Assembly: GCF_024494385.1 (NCBI RefSeq) | Contig: NZ_JAEVLT010000001.1 | Span: 434,001 to 498,000 of the forward strand | Direction of reading: 5' to 3' | Source: Bacillus sp. EB600 | Lineage (GTDB): Bacteria > Bacillota > Bacilli > Bacillales > Cytobacillaceae | Length of the DNA stretch: 64,000 nucleotides | Part shown: positions 56,236 to 64,000 of the stretch, in pieces | Layout: each line of letters begins with the position of its first letter | How positions within the stretch are numbered: position 1 is the first letter of the stretch | The notes under the pieces: generated by a model | What the model was told of the DNA's origin: nothing | What the model saw: only the letters and a program-made list of their open reading frames with translations | Databases searched by the model: none | Position numbers and translations under genes: made by a program

Positions 56236-57159
56236 TTAGTACTCATCTTCATTAAAACCAAAATCGCGCAGCTGAGACATTTTGTTCCGCCAATCTTTCT
56301 GAACCTTTACCCAAAGCTCCAGAAATACTTTGCTGCCAAGAAGATTTTCAATATCTTTACGAGCCCGCTGACCAATTTCCTTTAGCATACTGCCCTTCTT
56401 ACCAATAATGATTCCTTTTTGTGAATCTCTTTCAACAATTACCGTTGCCATGACATGAATGACATCTTTATTTTCCTGCCGTTCGATTTTATCAATGACT
56501 ACAGCTAAAGAGTGTGGAATTTCTTCCCTCGTTAATTGGAGGGCTTTTTCTCTGATCAGTTCTGAGATAATAAATCTTTCTGGGTGGTCAGTGACCTGAT
56601 CTGCTGGATAATATTGCGGTCCTTCTGGCATATATGTTTTAATTTGCTCTAAAAGACGCTCAACATTATTTCCCTCAAGTGCAGATATTGGAACAATTTC
56701 CTTGAATGGGTATTTTTCCCGATAGGATTCAATAATCGGTAATAAATCATCAGGATGAACCTGATCAATTTTATTAATAACTAGGAATATTGGTGTTTTA
56801 ACTGTTTGAAACTTTTCTAAAATAAATTCTTCCCCACGTCCAAATCCTTCTTCGGCGTTAACCATAAACAACACCAAATCGACTTCTTTTAAAGTGTTTT
56901 GCGCTACCTTCATCATGAAGTCCCCAAGTTTGTGCTTTGGCTTATGGATTCCAGGGGTATCAATAAAGATAAGCTGTGCGTCATTCAGCGTTAACACGCC
57001 TTGTACTTTATTACGGGTTGTTTGCGGTTTGTCACTCATAATCGCAATCTTTTGACCAATAACACGATTTAGAAAAGTTGATTTACCTACATTTGGACGA
57101 CCTATTATCGAGATAAATCCCGATTTATAGACTTTATTATGTTCATTATTGTTTACCAT
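56236..57159 (-). CDS. era: Ribosome assembly GTPase Era
   Basis: 307 residues from ATG 57159 behind GCGGAGG. G1 [10 protein letters not shown]3 [11 protein letters not shown]4 NKID, G5 SALEGNN; C-terminal KH domain with [21 protein letters not shown]. It binds 16S rRNA during 30S maturation. B. subtilis has cdd between era and dgkA; here there is only a 224-bp spacer. Confidence 0.96.
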   Translation of the reverse strand: MVNNNEHNKVYKSGFISIIGRPNVGKSTFLNRVIGQKIAIMSDKPQTTRNKVQGVLTLNDAQLIFIDTPGIHKPKHKLGDFMMKVAQNTLKEVDLVLFMVNAEEGFGRGEEFILEKFQTVKTPIFLVINKIDQVHPDDLLPIIESYREKYPFKEIVPISALEGNNVERLLEQIKTYMPEGPQYYPADQVTDHPERFIISELIREKALQLTREEIPHSLAVVIDKIERQENKDVIHVMATVIVERDSQKGIIIGKKGSMLKEIGQRARKDIENLLGSKVFLELWVKVQKDWRNKMSQLRDFGFNEDEY

Positions 57160-57193
57160 GCAAATCCTCCGCTGTAAAAAGCCATAGTTATCA

Positions 57194-57224
57194 TTCTGCA
57201 ATGCCAATGTTTTGTATTGCAGAA
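57194..57224. other. Hairpin in the dgkA-era spacer
   Basis: TTCTGCAAT and ATTGCAGAA, 9-bp arms with a 13-nt loop, no T-run. It may influence read-through from dgkA into era. Confidence 0.4.
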
Positions 57225-57383
57225 GGCTACTGCTTTCTTTATTTTACCTCAAATTCAACCGAAATTCATTAAATGCAGCAAAAAAATAATAAAAAATTTA
57301 GAATTTTCTCACAATTGAAAGATATCTAGAAAATTTCAACTCTAAATCTGTTCGGTTGTCCTAAGTACCTAGCAAAACTCGCA

Positions 57384-57779
57384 CTAGAACAATCGCAATA
57401 TATAAGGTCCAAAAATAATAATGCCAATAATCACTGACAAAATTGCATAACTAAAAACGGCTCCAGCCGCCAAATCTTTTGCCTGTTTGGCCAGCGGATG
57501 AAACTCTAGTGTGACTAAGTCAACTAACCGTTCAATAGCCGTATTCATTAATTCTAAAGCAATCATTCCGCCGATTGCGAAAATCACAAACAACCATTGA
57601 ACTGTAGATATCGAGAAAGCAATACCCGCGACGAATACAACGATCGATACTGATAAGTGAATTCGAATGTTTCTTTCCTGTTTTATCGCGGATTGGATGC
57701 CATTTATCGCAAACGAGAAGGATTTCATTAACGGAATCGGTTTACGCTTTTTTTCTTTAGCGTTTGAGTCCATATTCAT
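57384..57779 (-). CDS. dgkA: Undecaprenol / diacylglycerol kinase DgkA
   Basis: 131 residues, three membrane helices and the DGK signature [33 protein letters not shown]. The Gram-positive enzyme phosphorylates undecaprenol. The start (57779; ATG 57773 also possible) overlaps the ybeY end by 23 bp, so translation is coupled. Confidence 0.92.
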   Translation of the reverse strand: MNMDSNAKEKKRKPIPLMKSFSFAINGIQSAIKQERNIRIHLSVSIVVFVAGIAFSISTVQWLFVIFAIGGMIALELMNTAIERLVDLVTLEFHPLAKQAKDLAAGAVFSYAILSVIIGIIIFGPYILRLF

Positions 57780-58227
57780 CCAAAATTTCTTTCTGCAAAG
57801 TAAACATTTCTTGTTCTTGCTCTTCAGTCATGTGATCATAGCCTAGCAGGTGTAAAAAACCGTGGACGGCAAGAAAGCCAAATTCACGCATAAATGAATG
57901 CCCATAGTCCTTCGCTTGTTCCTCCGCTTTTGCAATTGAAATAATGATATCCCCAAGTACCCGAGGTAGATCAGCACCAATTAACTCTACTTCCCCTTCA
58001 CCGCGTTCCTCTAGGGCAAATGAAATAACATCTGTTACCGAATCCTTATTTCTATATTCACGATTAATTTCTTGAATTCGTTCATTGGTTACAAATGTTA
58101 CAGAGACTTCACTACCTTCCTCAATTGCCAGTTTGGTTGCTGCAAAATTTAATAATTTTTCAATTTCTTCCCTTTGTTGATCAAGTACTGCATTTGTTTC
58201 ATCTAAAAAATCAACTACCAAATTCAT
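57757..58227 (-). CDS. ybeY: Endoribonuclease YbeY
   Basis: 156 residues. Metal site [11 protein letters not shown] (H3xH5xH) and [16 protein letters not shown] are diagnostic. YbeY takes part in 16S rRNA 3' processing and ribosome quality control. ATG overlaps the pgpH stop by 4 bp. Confidence 0.94.
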   Translation of the reverse strand: MNLVVDFLDETNAVLDQQREEIEKLLNFAATKLAIEEGSEVSVTFVTNERIQEINREYRNKDSVTDVISFALEERGEGEVELIGADLPRVLGDIIISIAKAEEQAKDYGHSFMREFGFLAVHGFLHLLGYDHMTEEQEQEMFTLQKEILDEYGLKR

Positions 58228-60401
58228 GCTTGTCTCACCTTCTGTTTTGTCATGTCTGGATATTCAATCCTTGAGTGAAAAATTCCCTTTACTGATTCAC
58301 AGAGAGTATGCAAAATTATTTCTACCTCTTTTAGGGTTAGATCACATTCATTTAATTGTCCATCCTGCAGGCGGTTATCGATAATATTTTTCACCAAATT
58401 TTCGATTTGCTCAGGCGTAGGCTGCTTTAAGGAACGAACAGCTGCTTCAACGCTATCCGCAATTCCAACAACTGCAGATTCCTTTGTTTGCGCCTTTGGT
58501 CCTGGATAGCGAAACTCTTCTTCTTTTACTACTTGCCCATCTTGCATTGCTCGATGATAGAAATATCGTAATAAAGTGGTCCCGTGATGCTGTTCGGCAA
58601 TTTCAATGATCTCTTTTGGCATACGATATTTTTTTAAAACATTTACTCCATCCTGGACATGTGCAATGATAATATCGGCACTTTTCTCAGGCGCTAGCCG
58701 GTCATGCGGATTTTCATTATTGATTTGATTTTCAATAAAGAAATTGGGTCTTATCGTTTTCCCAATGTCATGGTAATAGCAGCCCACCCTGGCGATAAGC
58801 CCATTTGCACCAATTGCTTCACAAGCAGATTCAGCTAAATTTGCCACCATTAGACTGTGATGATAAGTGCCAGGTGCCTCAGTTAATATTTTTCTCAAGA
58901 GTGGATGATTCGGATTCGATAATTCAATTAATTTCATTGTTGACAGTATTCCAAAGCTCGCCTCAAAAAAAGGGAGGAGACCGATTGTAAGGACCGCCGA
59001 AGCGAGCCCCGAAACAATTGCAGTTAAAAAGTGATAAACATATCCAAGCCCCGAGTATTGTCCATTCGATAGTAGCAATAAAGCTAAAATCGTTACTAAA
59101 TTAATCACTGCTGAAAACAAACCAGCTTGTAAAATTTTTGAACGATGGTTTTGATTACTTAAATAAAGTATTCCAGCGAGAGAGCTGAGTAGGATATAAA
59201 TTCCTTCTGAAAAATTTAATGTGCCCGCTACCCCTTCATTGAATAAAATACTTCCGCTAACAGCCATGATGATGGTTGTCAGAATCGCCATTTTATCATC
59301 GATTAATAATTTAATTAACATGCCACTCAAGGCTGCGGGAAAAAGGTAAGCAATTCCCATAAAATTAAAAGTTTGCATCAAGCTTATCATTTTCATGATT
59401 AGGATCGAAATGGAGAAAGTAATTCCGAATATAAGCATATTGGCTTGTTTTTTCTCCGCCGGCATCTTTATTTGGTAAAAATAATGGTAGATGGCGGCTA
59501 GAAAGATGGTAATGAAAATAGCCGATCCTAAAAATGGCTTAAATGAATTTGTAGTATTAAGAAGACCAACAAGCTTAAGCTGCCTATAAATATCTCTGCT
59601 TACCAATTCCCCTTCCTCAACAATAATTTGCCCTTGCAGAATTTTAATTGATTCAATACTTTCTGAAGCCTGCCTGCGAAGCTCCTTTGTAGCATTTGGA
59701 TCATAAAACTCATTCTGGACCACAGCATACCTGCCTAAATCAATCGCTGTTGTTTTCAAATTACCGGACAATGTTGAATAATTTAATTCATCTTCAATTC
59801 TTTTTTTGGCATTTTCTATATCATTTGCAGAAATTCTATTTGCCATTACACTATTGATGGCTGTAATTGTTACGTCTTTAGCATTTGACAATTCATTAGG
59901 ATCAGCTTGAACTAATACCGAAAAATTTTGGTCTGATAAATCCTTTACGACTCTCTCAGTTAATTTTGCTTTCAACTTATTAATCTTGTCCGTAACGCTT
60001 GGTTCTAGTGCCGGAAGGTCTCCACTACCTGTTTCGGCTCCAGCTTGATTTTTTATGTCGGCCTTTCTATCATTAGTAACCTCCAAGGCAGAATCAAAAA
60101 TAGAGGTAATTAAATCAACCCGGTTCTGAGTGTACTCCTTTTTCAGAATATAAACATCCTTAACTTGATCAATTGCTTCCTTCCGCCTCTGTTCTGTGCT
60201 TTCTTTATCCTCTACCGTTATTGGAGAACGAATTGTTTTATCAGCAACAGTAAACAAGCTTAAACTAAGCTTTTCTGGTTTAACATTGGAAAACATGACT
60301 GCGAATAGTACAATCCCTAAAGCGACGAAAAATAGCACGCGAAAAAAAGTGATATCGAGCAGTTTTCGAACTCTATATAAATATTGTTGAAGTTTTTCCA
60401 A
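58224..60401 (-). CDS. pgpH: Cyclic-di-AMP phosphodiesterase PgpH (7TM-HD family)
   Basis: 725 residues. One N-terminal membrane helix, an extracytoplasmic 7TMR-HDED domain (about 50-280), seven membrane helices (about 285-480), then the HD domain with [13 protein letters not shown] and [12 protein letters not shown]. PgpH hydrolyses c-di-AMP to pApA. B. subtilis YqfF is the orthologue. It is the first gene of pgpH-ybeY-dgkA. Confidence 0.94.
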   Translation of the reverse strand: MEKLQQYLYRVRKLLDITFFRVLFFVALGIVLFAVMFSNVKPEKLSLSLFTVADKTIRSPITVEDKESTEQRRKEAIDQVKDVYILKKEYTQNRVDLITSIFDSALEVTNDRKADIKNQAGAETGSGDLPALEPSVTDKINKLKAKLTERVVKDLSDQNFSVLVQADPNELSNAKDVTITAINSVMANRISANDIENAKKRIEDELNYSTLSGNLKTTAIDLGRYAVVQNEFYDPNATKELRRQASESIESIKILQGQIIVEEGELVSRDIYRQLKLVGLLNTTNSFKPFLGSAIFITIFLAAIYHYFYQIKMPAEKKQANMLIFGITFSISILIMKMISLMQTFNFMGIAYLFPAALSGMLIKLLIDDKMAILTTIIMAVSGSILFNEGVAGTLNFSEGIYILLSSLAGILYLSNQNHRSKILQAGLFSAVINLVTILALLLLSNGQYSGLGYVYHFLTAIVSGLASAVLTIGLLPFFEASFGILSTMKLIELSNPNHPLLRKILTEAPGTYHHSLMVANLAESACEAIGANGLIARVGCYYHDIGKTIRPNFFIENQINNENPHDRLAPEKSADIIIAHVQDGVNVLKKYRMPKEIIEIAEQHHGTTLLRYFYHRAMQDGQVVKEEEFRYPGPKAQTKESAVVGIADSVEAAVRSLKQPTPEQIENLVKNIIDNRLQDGQLNECDLTLKEVEIILHTLCESVKGIFHSRIEYPDMTKQKVRQA

Positions 60402-60617
60402 AAAGGCACCCCCAATCAGACTGATTTTACTATTATCAGTACCTTTCCTTTATTTCCCTAACAAGACCACTATAAAGAAATTCGGACTACAATATCTTCA
60501 TGTAAAATCATAACAGTTTTTAACACAAGTTTCATTTATTTATTTAAGACAAGAGGTAGCACTAAAGCCCCTGCTTCTCATGTGTGCTAGATAAATAAAT
60601 ACAATAGACCGTTCAAC

Positions 60618-61592
60618 TTATTGAACGGCCTTTTCTTTACTTTTTTCATATGCATGAATAATTCGACCAACAAGCGGATGCCGGACAACATCACTTTGTT
60701 CTAAAAAGATAAAGCTAATTCCATTTACATCCTTTAAGATTTTTTCAGCAACAATTAGTCCTGATTTTGCACCCTTTGGTAAGTCCACCTGAGTTTGATC
60801 GCCGGTAATCACCATCTTTGAACCAAAGCCAAGCCTCGTTAGAAACATCTTCATTTGGGCGTGCGTTGTGTTTTGGGCTTCATCTAAAATTACAAACGCA
60901 TCATCAAGTGTACGGCCGCGCATATAGGCGAGCGGTGCAATTTCAATCGTACCGCGCTCGATTAATCGCTGCGTGTGTTCAGCTCCTAATATATCATGCA
61001 AGGCATCATACAATGGTCTTAGGTAAGGATCAACCTTCTCCTTTAAATCTCCCGGTAAAAAGCCAAGACTTTCTCCTGCCTCAACAGCAGGTCTTGTTAA
61101 GATAATCTTGTTAACCTGTCCATTTTTCAGTGCATTCACTGCCATTACAACAGCGAGATAGGTTTTTCCCGTTCCTGCCGGTCCAATCCCAAAGACTAGA
61201 TCATTTTTCTTAATTGACTGAACATAATCTCTCTGACCGAGCGTTTTCATTCGAATCGACTTTCCCTTGACATTTTTTGCTATCTCTTCTTCATAAAGAT
61301 GCTCAAAATAATCAAGCGTTCCTTTTTGTGCCATTTGAATCGCGTATAAAACATCTCTTTGGCTAATATTGACTCCCTTTCGAATCACAAAAATTAATCG
61401 ATCAAGAATCTGTGCGGCCAAGCTGACTTTTTCTTCTTCGCCCGATAAACTTACTGATTCACCCCTGGTAATAATGGATACGTCGAGTTCTGTCTCAATG
61501 ATTTTTAAATTAGTATCGGAATTTCCAAGCAGGGTTATGGCCTCAGTTGGATTTTCAAGCTGTACATTTATTGTTTTTAGATTTTCTGTCAT
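60618..61592 (-). CDS. phoH: PhoH family ATPase / RNA helicase-like protein
   Basis: 324 residues. N-terminal KH-like part (about 1-110), then the PhoH ATPase: Walker A GIGPAGTGKTYLA, RPAVEAGESLGFLPGD, Walker B AFVILDEAQNTTHAQMKMFLTRLG and VITGDQTQVDLP. Its function in RNA metabolism is inferred for the family. ATG 61592 directly follows the yqfD stop. Confidence 0.94.
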   Translation of the reverse strand: MTENLKTINVQLENPTEAITLLGNSDTNLKIIETELDVSIITRGESVSLSGEEEKVSLAAQILDRLIFVIRKGVNISQRDVLYAIQMAQKGTLDYFEHLYEEEIAKNVKGKSIRMKTLGQRDYVQSIKKNDLVFGIGPAGTGKTYLAVVMAVNALKNGQVNKIILTRPAVEAGESLGFLPGDLKEKVDPYLRPLYDALHDILGAEHTQRLIERGTIEIAPLAYMRGRTLDDAFVILDEAQNTTHAQMKMFLTRLGFGSKMVITGDQTQVDLPKGAKSGLIVAEKILKDVNGISFIFLEQSDVVRHPLVGRIIHAYEKSKEKAVQ

Positions 61593-62801
61593 TCATGAGT
61601 CTCCTTGGATAATCGGTTGTTCTTGCACAATCGGTTGTTCCTGCGCAATATTTTCGATTACTTTAAAATGGATATCTAGTATAACTTTACCATTCTCAAT
61701 TACCTTGTGTAAAATTTTTTCATTTTTAATTTTAGCATCTTCATTAATATTATTTTTTATATCCTTTTTCGCCATATCTAATGCAATTTTTACTGCTTCC
61801 TCTTGATTATAGACTCGTTCAATCTTTTCACGTTCACGAATCGTCTTACTTTCAAAGGAAATGGGAAGATCCCATTTTAAGAAACGTATTTTCTTATTAT
61901 TCTTTTCAGTTTCAAATTCTTTAAATTTAGGCTTACCAAACCCCCAGATGGGAATCTCAGCGTTCCCAGCCAATATGGAATATCGTTGCTGTTCTTTTCC
62001 ATTATATACATTAAAATTTGTTTTTAACGGCAGCTCGACATGGCTTATATACCAAGTTTCTCCCCAAACCTTCCCCTTAGCTGCAATTGGTTTCTCTTCT
62101 CCTTCTTTACCAATTAAGCCAGAAACTAGGACTTGACCCGGGACAACCTGTTCATGAAGCTCAACTACTTTTTGACCAGTTTCAACATCAAATTTTACAA
62201 TTGTTGCTTTTTTTGTAGCAACTAAATTTCTCGGAGTTAACTGTTTTGGCTCTTTCGGCTGCTTTTTTTCAACAACTTGAAGCTGATAGGTTGTCCCCTT
62301 TAATTCTACCCCTACCCATGTAAGGGCTCCAATGTTATTGGTTAGCTTTCTTTGTATCGTGTCCACATTGTCAATGAAAAATTGAACCTTCCCAATTTTA
62401 ACCCCCATCTTGTCCAATTCTTTGCGAATTTGATACTCGGTTGCAGGCTTTGCTCCTTTAATCTCAATTCCCCAGACCACATTTGATAACAAGACGATTA
62501 TACAAAAGAAGAGTAAAGCGCCGAGCAAGAACCCACTATTTTTCAATATTCTCCTTAAAAGGAACGGGGCTCCGTTCCTTTGCAGAAATGAAACCTCGCA
62601 ATCACTTTTTCTTGCAAATTGCCTTATTTTAAGTGCATCTTGAACTCTCATTTTAAAAGTGATGGTTTCCGTACCATGCCGTTTCACATTCCAAATGTGA
62701 AGTCCACTTCTCGTCAAAACATTTAAAAAACGCTCAATTCCCTTCCCCGCTGCTTTTATGGTAACTTCTCCATATATGAATTCGATCCACTGGTTCTTCA
62801 T
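61593..62801 (-). CDS. yqfD: Sporulation protein YqfD
   Basis: 402 residues. A cytoplasmic N-terminal domain (about 1-85), one membrane helix (LLGALLFFCIIVLLSNVVWGIEI), and an extracytoplasmic POTRA-like region (ATEYQIRKELDKMGVKIGKVQFFIDN). B. subtilis yqfD is made under SigE in the mother cell. The C terminus ends in a short duplication, EQPIVQEQPIIQ, which may vary. It overlaps yqfC by 4 bp. Confidence 0.92.
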   Translation of the reverse strand: MKNQWIEFIYGEVTIKAAGKGIERFLNVLTRSGLHIWNVKRHGTETITFKMRVQDALKIRQFARKSDCEVSFLQRNGAPFLLRRILKNSGFLLGALLFFCIIVLLSNVVWGIEIKGAKPATEYQIRKELDKMGVKIGKVQFFIDNVDTIQRKLTNNIGALTWVGVELKGTTYQLQVVEKKQPKEPKQLTPRNLVATKKATIVKFDVETGQKVVELHEQVVPGQVLVSGLIGKEGEEKPIAAKGKVWGETWYISHVELPLKTNFNVYNGKEQQRYSILAGNAEIPIWGFGKPKFKEFETEKNNKKIRFLKWDLPISFESKTIREREKIERVYNQEEAVKIALDMAKKDIKNNINEDAKIKNEKILHKVIENGKVILDIHFKVIENIAQEQPIVQEQPIIQGDS

Positions 62802-63100
62802 TTTGTTCCTCCCGAATCTTCTTTTAGATATATGACTTGATCAATTTTCCCCTCCAATAAAATCTCTTCGGGTAAGATCGTTTTTATAACAAATGCTTTC
62901 CCTTTTATCAGCAGCTGCCCTTGCTTTAGGAGCAAGCGTAATTCTTTATCTGTAAAGGTTATAAGACCCCGATGATTTTCAACATAAATATGAATCTGAC
63001 CAATCATCGTTATTCGGGGTAAATCCATCATGACATCTTGAGGAAGATCCATTTTTTTAGCCATCCAGCTACGGACACGCTGTCCCCATTTTTTAGCCAT
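62798..63100 (-). CDS. yqfC: Sporulation protein YqfC
   Basis: 100 residues from ATG 63100 behind AAGGGGG. The sequence KKWGQRVRSWMAKKMDLPQDVMMDLPRITMIGQIHIYVENHRG is typical YqfC/YabP-like. Under SigE control in B. subtilis with yqfD. The frame stays open upstream to 63346, but that part is opposite the recombinase gene and without meaning. Confidence 0.92.
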   Translation of the reverse strand: MAKKWGQRVRSWMAKKMDLPQDVMMDLPRITMIGQIHIYVENHRGLITFTDKELRLLLKQGQLLIKGKAFVIKTILPEEILLEGKIDQVIYLKEDSGGTK

Positions 63101-63209
63101 AAAAAAAGAACCCCCTTTCATCTCATATTTATGAAATTGTTTATAGATATATGTATAAACACTTGATATAATTGTCCCTGTGAGATTATATTCAGGAGGA
63201 AAATCAACT
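63101..63209. promoter_or_regulatory. Divergent control region between yqfC and the recombinase; possible attachment site
   Basis: On the minus strand ACATATA, 14 bp, CATAAATA lies about 20 bp before the yqfC start and roughly fits a SigE promoter (KMATATT / CATACAMT). The inverted repeat TTTATAGATATATGTATAAA (63140-63159) lies in the middle. One of these may overlap an attachment core. All of this is inference. Confidence 0.4.
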
Positions 63210-64000
63210 ATGACAGTAGCGACTATGATAAAACACGTTGGAATATATCTCAGGATTTCAAGAGAATCAGGAGAAGGCAGAGACACCCTTCTTTCACATA
63301 GAACGATTGCAGAACGGTATTGTAAAGAAAAGGGATATTCATACAAAATTTACGAGGAAGTTATCTCAGGTGCTAAAGATATTGAAGAAAGAGAATTGTT
63401 AAACCAGTTACTAAATGATATTCAAATGTATGAAGCGATATTTGTAATCTCAACAGACCGTATCAGCAGGGATAATTATTACACTCAATATGTTGCAAAG
63501 GTATTAGCAGACAATGACGTTTACATTCTGACTCCCGAAAAGGTTTATGACCTTAATGGTGATGATAGGTTAATGTTTGATGTGTTGGGTGCAATGTCTT
63601 CCCAAGAGTTACGTTTAATTACTAAACGTCAGAAAAGAGGTAAACTTGAAGGTGCAAGACGTGGTGAATGGATTCAAGGTGTTCCTCCGCTTGGATATAC
63701 AAGAGGAAAAGATAAAAAGCTTGTAATCGTTGAATCAGAAGCAAATATAGTCAAAATGATATTCAACTATGCTGAGAACGGTTATGGAATCCAAAGCATT
63801 GTGAAGAAGCTTGAAGGATACAAGACAAAGGCGGGAAAATCATTCACTGATACAGCAGTCCACACCATACTTCATAATAAGACCTACACAGGGAGCATCA
63901 TTTACAATGTCAAAGACAAAAAGGGGAATATCACTGAAACCATAAAAACCAAGAATGCTCATGAACCAATCATCACAAAGGAACAATTCAAGTCGGTTCA
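63210..64000 (+). CDS. Large serine site-specific recombinase, 3' end outside window
   Basis: 263 codons are visible from ATG 63210 (TTCAGGAGG 9 nt upstream) with no stop. The N-terminal resolvase domain has VGIYLRISRESGEG with the nucleophile Ser17 in Y-L-R-I-S, FVISTDRISRDNYY and MFDVLGAMSSQELRLITKRQKRGKLEGARRGEW. The recombinase domain follows: GVPPLGYTRGKDKKLVIVESEANIVKMIF ... SIVKKLEGYKTKAGKSFT ... VHTILHNKTYTGSI. Size and domains match large serine integrases of phages and skin-type sporulation elements. It reads away from yqfC, into the presumed element. Confidence 0.93.
   Translation, partial: MTVATMIKHVGIYLRISRESGEGRDTLLSHRTIAERYCKEKGYSYKIYEEVISGAKDIEERELLNQLLNDIQMYEAIFVISTDRISRDNYYTQYVAKVLADNDVYILTPEKVYDLNGDDRLMFDVLGAMSSQELRLITKRQKRGKLEGARRGEWIQGVPPLGYTRGKDKKLVIVESEANIVKMIFNYAENGYGIQSIVKKLEGYKTKAGKSFTDTAVHTILHNKTYTGSIIYNVKDKKGNITETIKTKNAHEPIITKEQFKSV

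Overview
The window reads as about 64 kb of chromosome from a low-GC, spore-forming member of the Bacillaceae. It is related to Bacillus subtilis but is not that species. Gene order follows the B. subtilis stretch from yqhG through comG, yqg, pst, sodA, ispG, sigA-dnaG, glyS-recO-era and phoH to yqfC almost gene for gene. It differs in having a single-chain (alpha2-type) glycyl-tRNA synthetase, phoU at the end of the pst operon, znuCB joined to zur, and no cdd between dgkA and era. No tRNA, rRNA, CRISPR array or insertion-sequence transposase was seen.

Layout. 1-5.5 kb (+): the 3' end of a SNF2-type helicase, yqhG, the seven-gene comG operon for the competence pseudopilus, and yqzE. 5.6-6.8 kb (+): a COG2345-type regulator with four C-terminal cysteines, and a small membrane protein. 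6.8-20.3 kb (mainly -): a MidA-like methyltransferase, yqgX, yqgW (+), yqgV, yqgU, yqgT, glcK, yqgQ, the rhomboid protease gluP, ldh, a DUF92 protein, 5-formyl-THF cyclo-ligase and rpmG. 20.7-28.3 kb: a SwrB-like small membrane protein (+), a chemoreceptor, and the phosphate operon pstS-C-A-BA-BB-phoU behind a clear PhoP box. 28.4-33.8 kb: pbpA, an MFS transporter, sodA and an Fnr-type regulator. 33.9-40.8 kb: yqfZ, ispG, yqfX, yqfW, and the zinc operon znuC-znuB-zur. 40.8-53.2 kb: nfo, cshB, vrrA/yqfQ, ispH, nif3-like yqfO, trmK, cccA, sigA, dnaG, a decayed yqxD, ppsR and ccpN. 53.5-63.1 kb (-): T-box-controlled glyS, recO, yqzL, era, dgkA, ybeY, pgpH, phoH, yqfD and yqfC. 63.2 kb to the end (+): a large serine recombinase cut by the window edge.

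Much of the window is conserved core, and several operons are legible from their signals: PhoP box (pst), a Zur-like half-palindrome (znuCB), T-box (glyS), and palindromes at the fnr-like and sodA promoters. The unusual material is between genes. (i) A ~150-bp self-complementary repeat family occurs at five loci; one copy is a tandem array and another supplies the last codons of yqfW. (ii) A second repeat family appears to have inserted into a bidirectional terminator between ispH and yqfO, leaving an 18-bp duplication. (iii) An internally deleted, frameshifted yqxD lies exactly where the intact gene is expected. (iv) The serine recombinase, 110 bp from yqfC and pointing out of the window, marks the probable edge of an integrated element inside a sporulation gene neighbourhood. 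If an undescribed system exists here, it most likely lies in that element beyond position 64000.
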